Part shown: positions 6,004-6,736 of the stretch, one piece after another
How positions within the stretch are numbered: position 1 is the first letter of the stretch
How the letters are laid out: each line of letters opens with the position of its first letter
Source of the DNA: Saprospiraceae bacterium
Lineage (GTDB): Bacteria; Bacteroidota; Bacteroidia; Chitinophagales; Saprospiraceae
Reading direction: 5' to 3'
DNA length: 6,736 nt
Assembly: GCA_029262975.1 (NCBI GenBank)
Contig: JAJCYJ010000984.1
Span: 1 to 6,736 of the forward strand
The notes under the pieces: model-generated
The model's database searches: none
What the model saw: only the letters and a program-made list of their open reading frames with translations
What the model was told of the DNA's origin: nothing
Translations under genes and position numbers: made by a program

Positions 6004-6736
6004 TCATATTCTAATTGGAATATTTCTGTCATGAAGATATGTCTTCAACTGTGGAATTGAAATTTCATTAAAATGAAAAATACTGGCTGCGAGACCTGCA
6101 TCTGCCTTTCCTTTAGTAAATACATCTTCAAAGTGTTTCATCGTTCCCGCACCTCCTGAGGCTATAATTGGAATACTCAATAATTCACTCATTTTTGCCA
6201 ACGCTTCACATGCGAAGCCTTCTTTTGTGCCATCATGATCCATTGAGGTAAATAAAATCTCGCCAGCTCCGAGTTCCTCCATGTATCTTGCCCAATCATA
6301 TAATTCGAAATTAGTAGGTTTAGATCCACCGTGCGTATGTACCATCCACTTTCCACTGTCATATCTCGCATCGATCGCTACGACTAAACATTGAGACCCA
6401 AATTCAGTTGAAATTTCACGTGCTAATGCCGGCCTGTAAACAACTGCACTATTCACACTGACTTTATCAGCGCCATTGCGCAATATTTTTGCCACCTTCT
6501 CTACCTTAGAAATGCCCCCTCCGACGGTGAATGGAATATTTATTTGTGCACCAACTTCTTTTACAAGATCGTAAATTGTCTCTCGTTCTTCAAGCGTCGC
6601 TGAAATATCTAAAAAAACTAATTCATCTGCACCCTCGTCCGCATACTTTCTTGCAAGAACGACAGGATCTCCGGCATCCCGTAGTTTTACAAAGTTCACA
6701 CCCTTCACTGTTCTACCGTTTTTAATATCAAGACAC
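6004..6736 (-). CDS. hisF: Imidazole glycerol phosphate synthase cyclase subunit (5' end cut by window)
   Basis: HisF is the cyclase half of the HisH-HisF complex. It uses ammonia delivered by HisH to turn PRFAR into imidazole glycerol phosphate and AICAR. The (beta/alpha)8-barrel is nearly complete. The window begins at Cys9 (CLDIKNGRTVKG), and about eight N-terminal residues lie beyond the right edge, for a full length near 251 aa. Catalytic D11 is in CLDI and D130 is in VVAIDAR, both at the Thermotoga maritima numbering. Phosphate-binding loops VGGGI (about 79-83) and ASGGAG (about 200-205) are intact, as are LRDAGDP and GAGEILFTSMDHDGT. A GTG at 6708 should not be taken as the start, because it encodes V18 inside the conserved N-terminal strand. 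hisIE follows 26 bp downstream. Confidence 0.97.
   Translation of the reverse strand, partial: CLDIKNGRTVKGVNFVKLRDAGDPVVLARKYADEGADELVFLDISATLEERETIYDLVKEVGAQINIPFTVGGGISKVEKVAKILRNGADKVSVNSAVVYRPALAREISTEFGSQCLVVAIDARYDSGKWMVHTHGGSKPTNFELYDWARYMEELGAGEILFTSMDHDGTKEGFACEALAKMSELLSIPIIASGGAGTMKHFEDVFTKGKADAGLAASIFHFNEISIPQLKTYLHDRNIPIRI

Noticed and set aside
6004..6708. Taking the GTG at 6708 as the start of hisF
   Set aside because: The frame continues to the window edge and encodes the conserved CLDIKNGRT with catalytic Asp11, so the real start is outside the window.
1..6736. Search for CRISPR arrays, transposon ends, tRNA or rRNA genes
   Set aside because: No regularly spaced repeats, transposase, cloverleaf or rRNA-like sequence was seen by eye.

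Overview
The window is AT-rich and its gene content points to a Bacteroidota bacterium (a Saprospiria/Cytophagia-like member would fit). The grounds are a perfect TAnnTTTG -7 promoter box, weak or absent Shine-Dalgarno sites, a small outer-membrane barrel with a 'DGS...GKI' N-terminal segment, a lipoprotein-type penicillin acylase homologue, and an iodotyrosine-deiodinase-like nitroreductase. No species can be named from the sequence alone.

Layout. Bases 1 to about 278 (possibly to 368), minus strand: the N-terminal part of an unrecognised protein that runs off the left edge. Bases 279-745: very AT-rich intergenic DNA with an 8-bp inverted repeat, recurring short AT motifs and, at its right end, a promoter candidate facing right. 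Bases 746-2223, plus strand: a two-gene unit of rluF (23S rRNA pseudouridine synthase) and, 11 bp later, an iodotyrosine deiodinase-type flavoprotein. Bases 2234-3007, minus strand: a putative outer-membrane beta-barrel protein, tail-to-tail with the flavoprotein only 10 bp apart. Bases 3132-5219, minus strand: a penicillin acylase/PvdQ-type Ntn-hydrolase made as a lipoprotein. Bases 5384-6736, minus strand: the end of a histidine operon, hisF (its first eight codons cut by the window edge) followed by bifunctional hisIE.

How the genes relate. hisF and hisIE are consecutive parts of one pathway: HisIE carries out early steps (PRATP to PRAMP to ProFAR) and HisF is the cyclase of imidazole glycerol phosphate synthase. 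The acylase and the barrel protein both belong to the cell envelope and are read in the same direction, but they are separated by 124 bp and no shared function is shown. rluF and the deiodinase homologue are probably co-transcribed.

I see no CRISPR array, transposon, tRNA, rRNA or clearly new multi-gene system. The most notable items are the deiodinase-like enzyme, which keeps the complete substrate-lid triad of vertebrate IYD, the lipid-anchored acylase with all expected catalytic residues, and the unexplained interrupted or start-less reading frame at the left edge.
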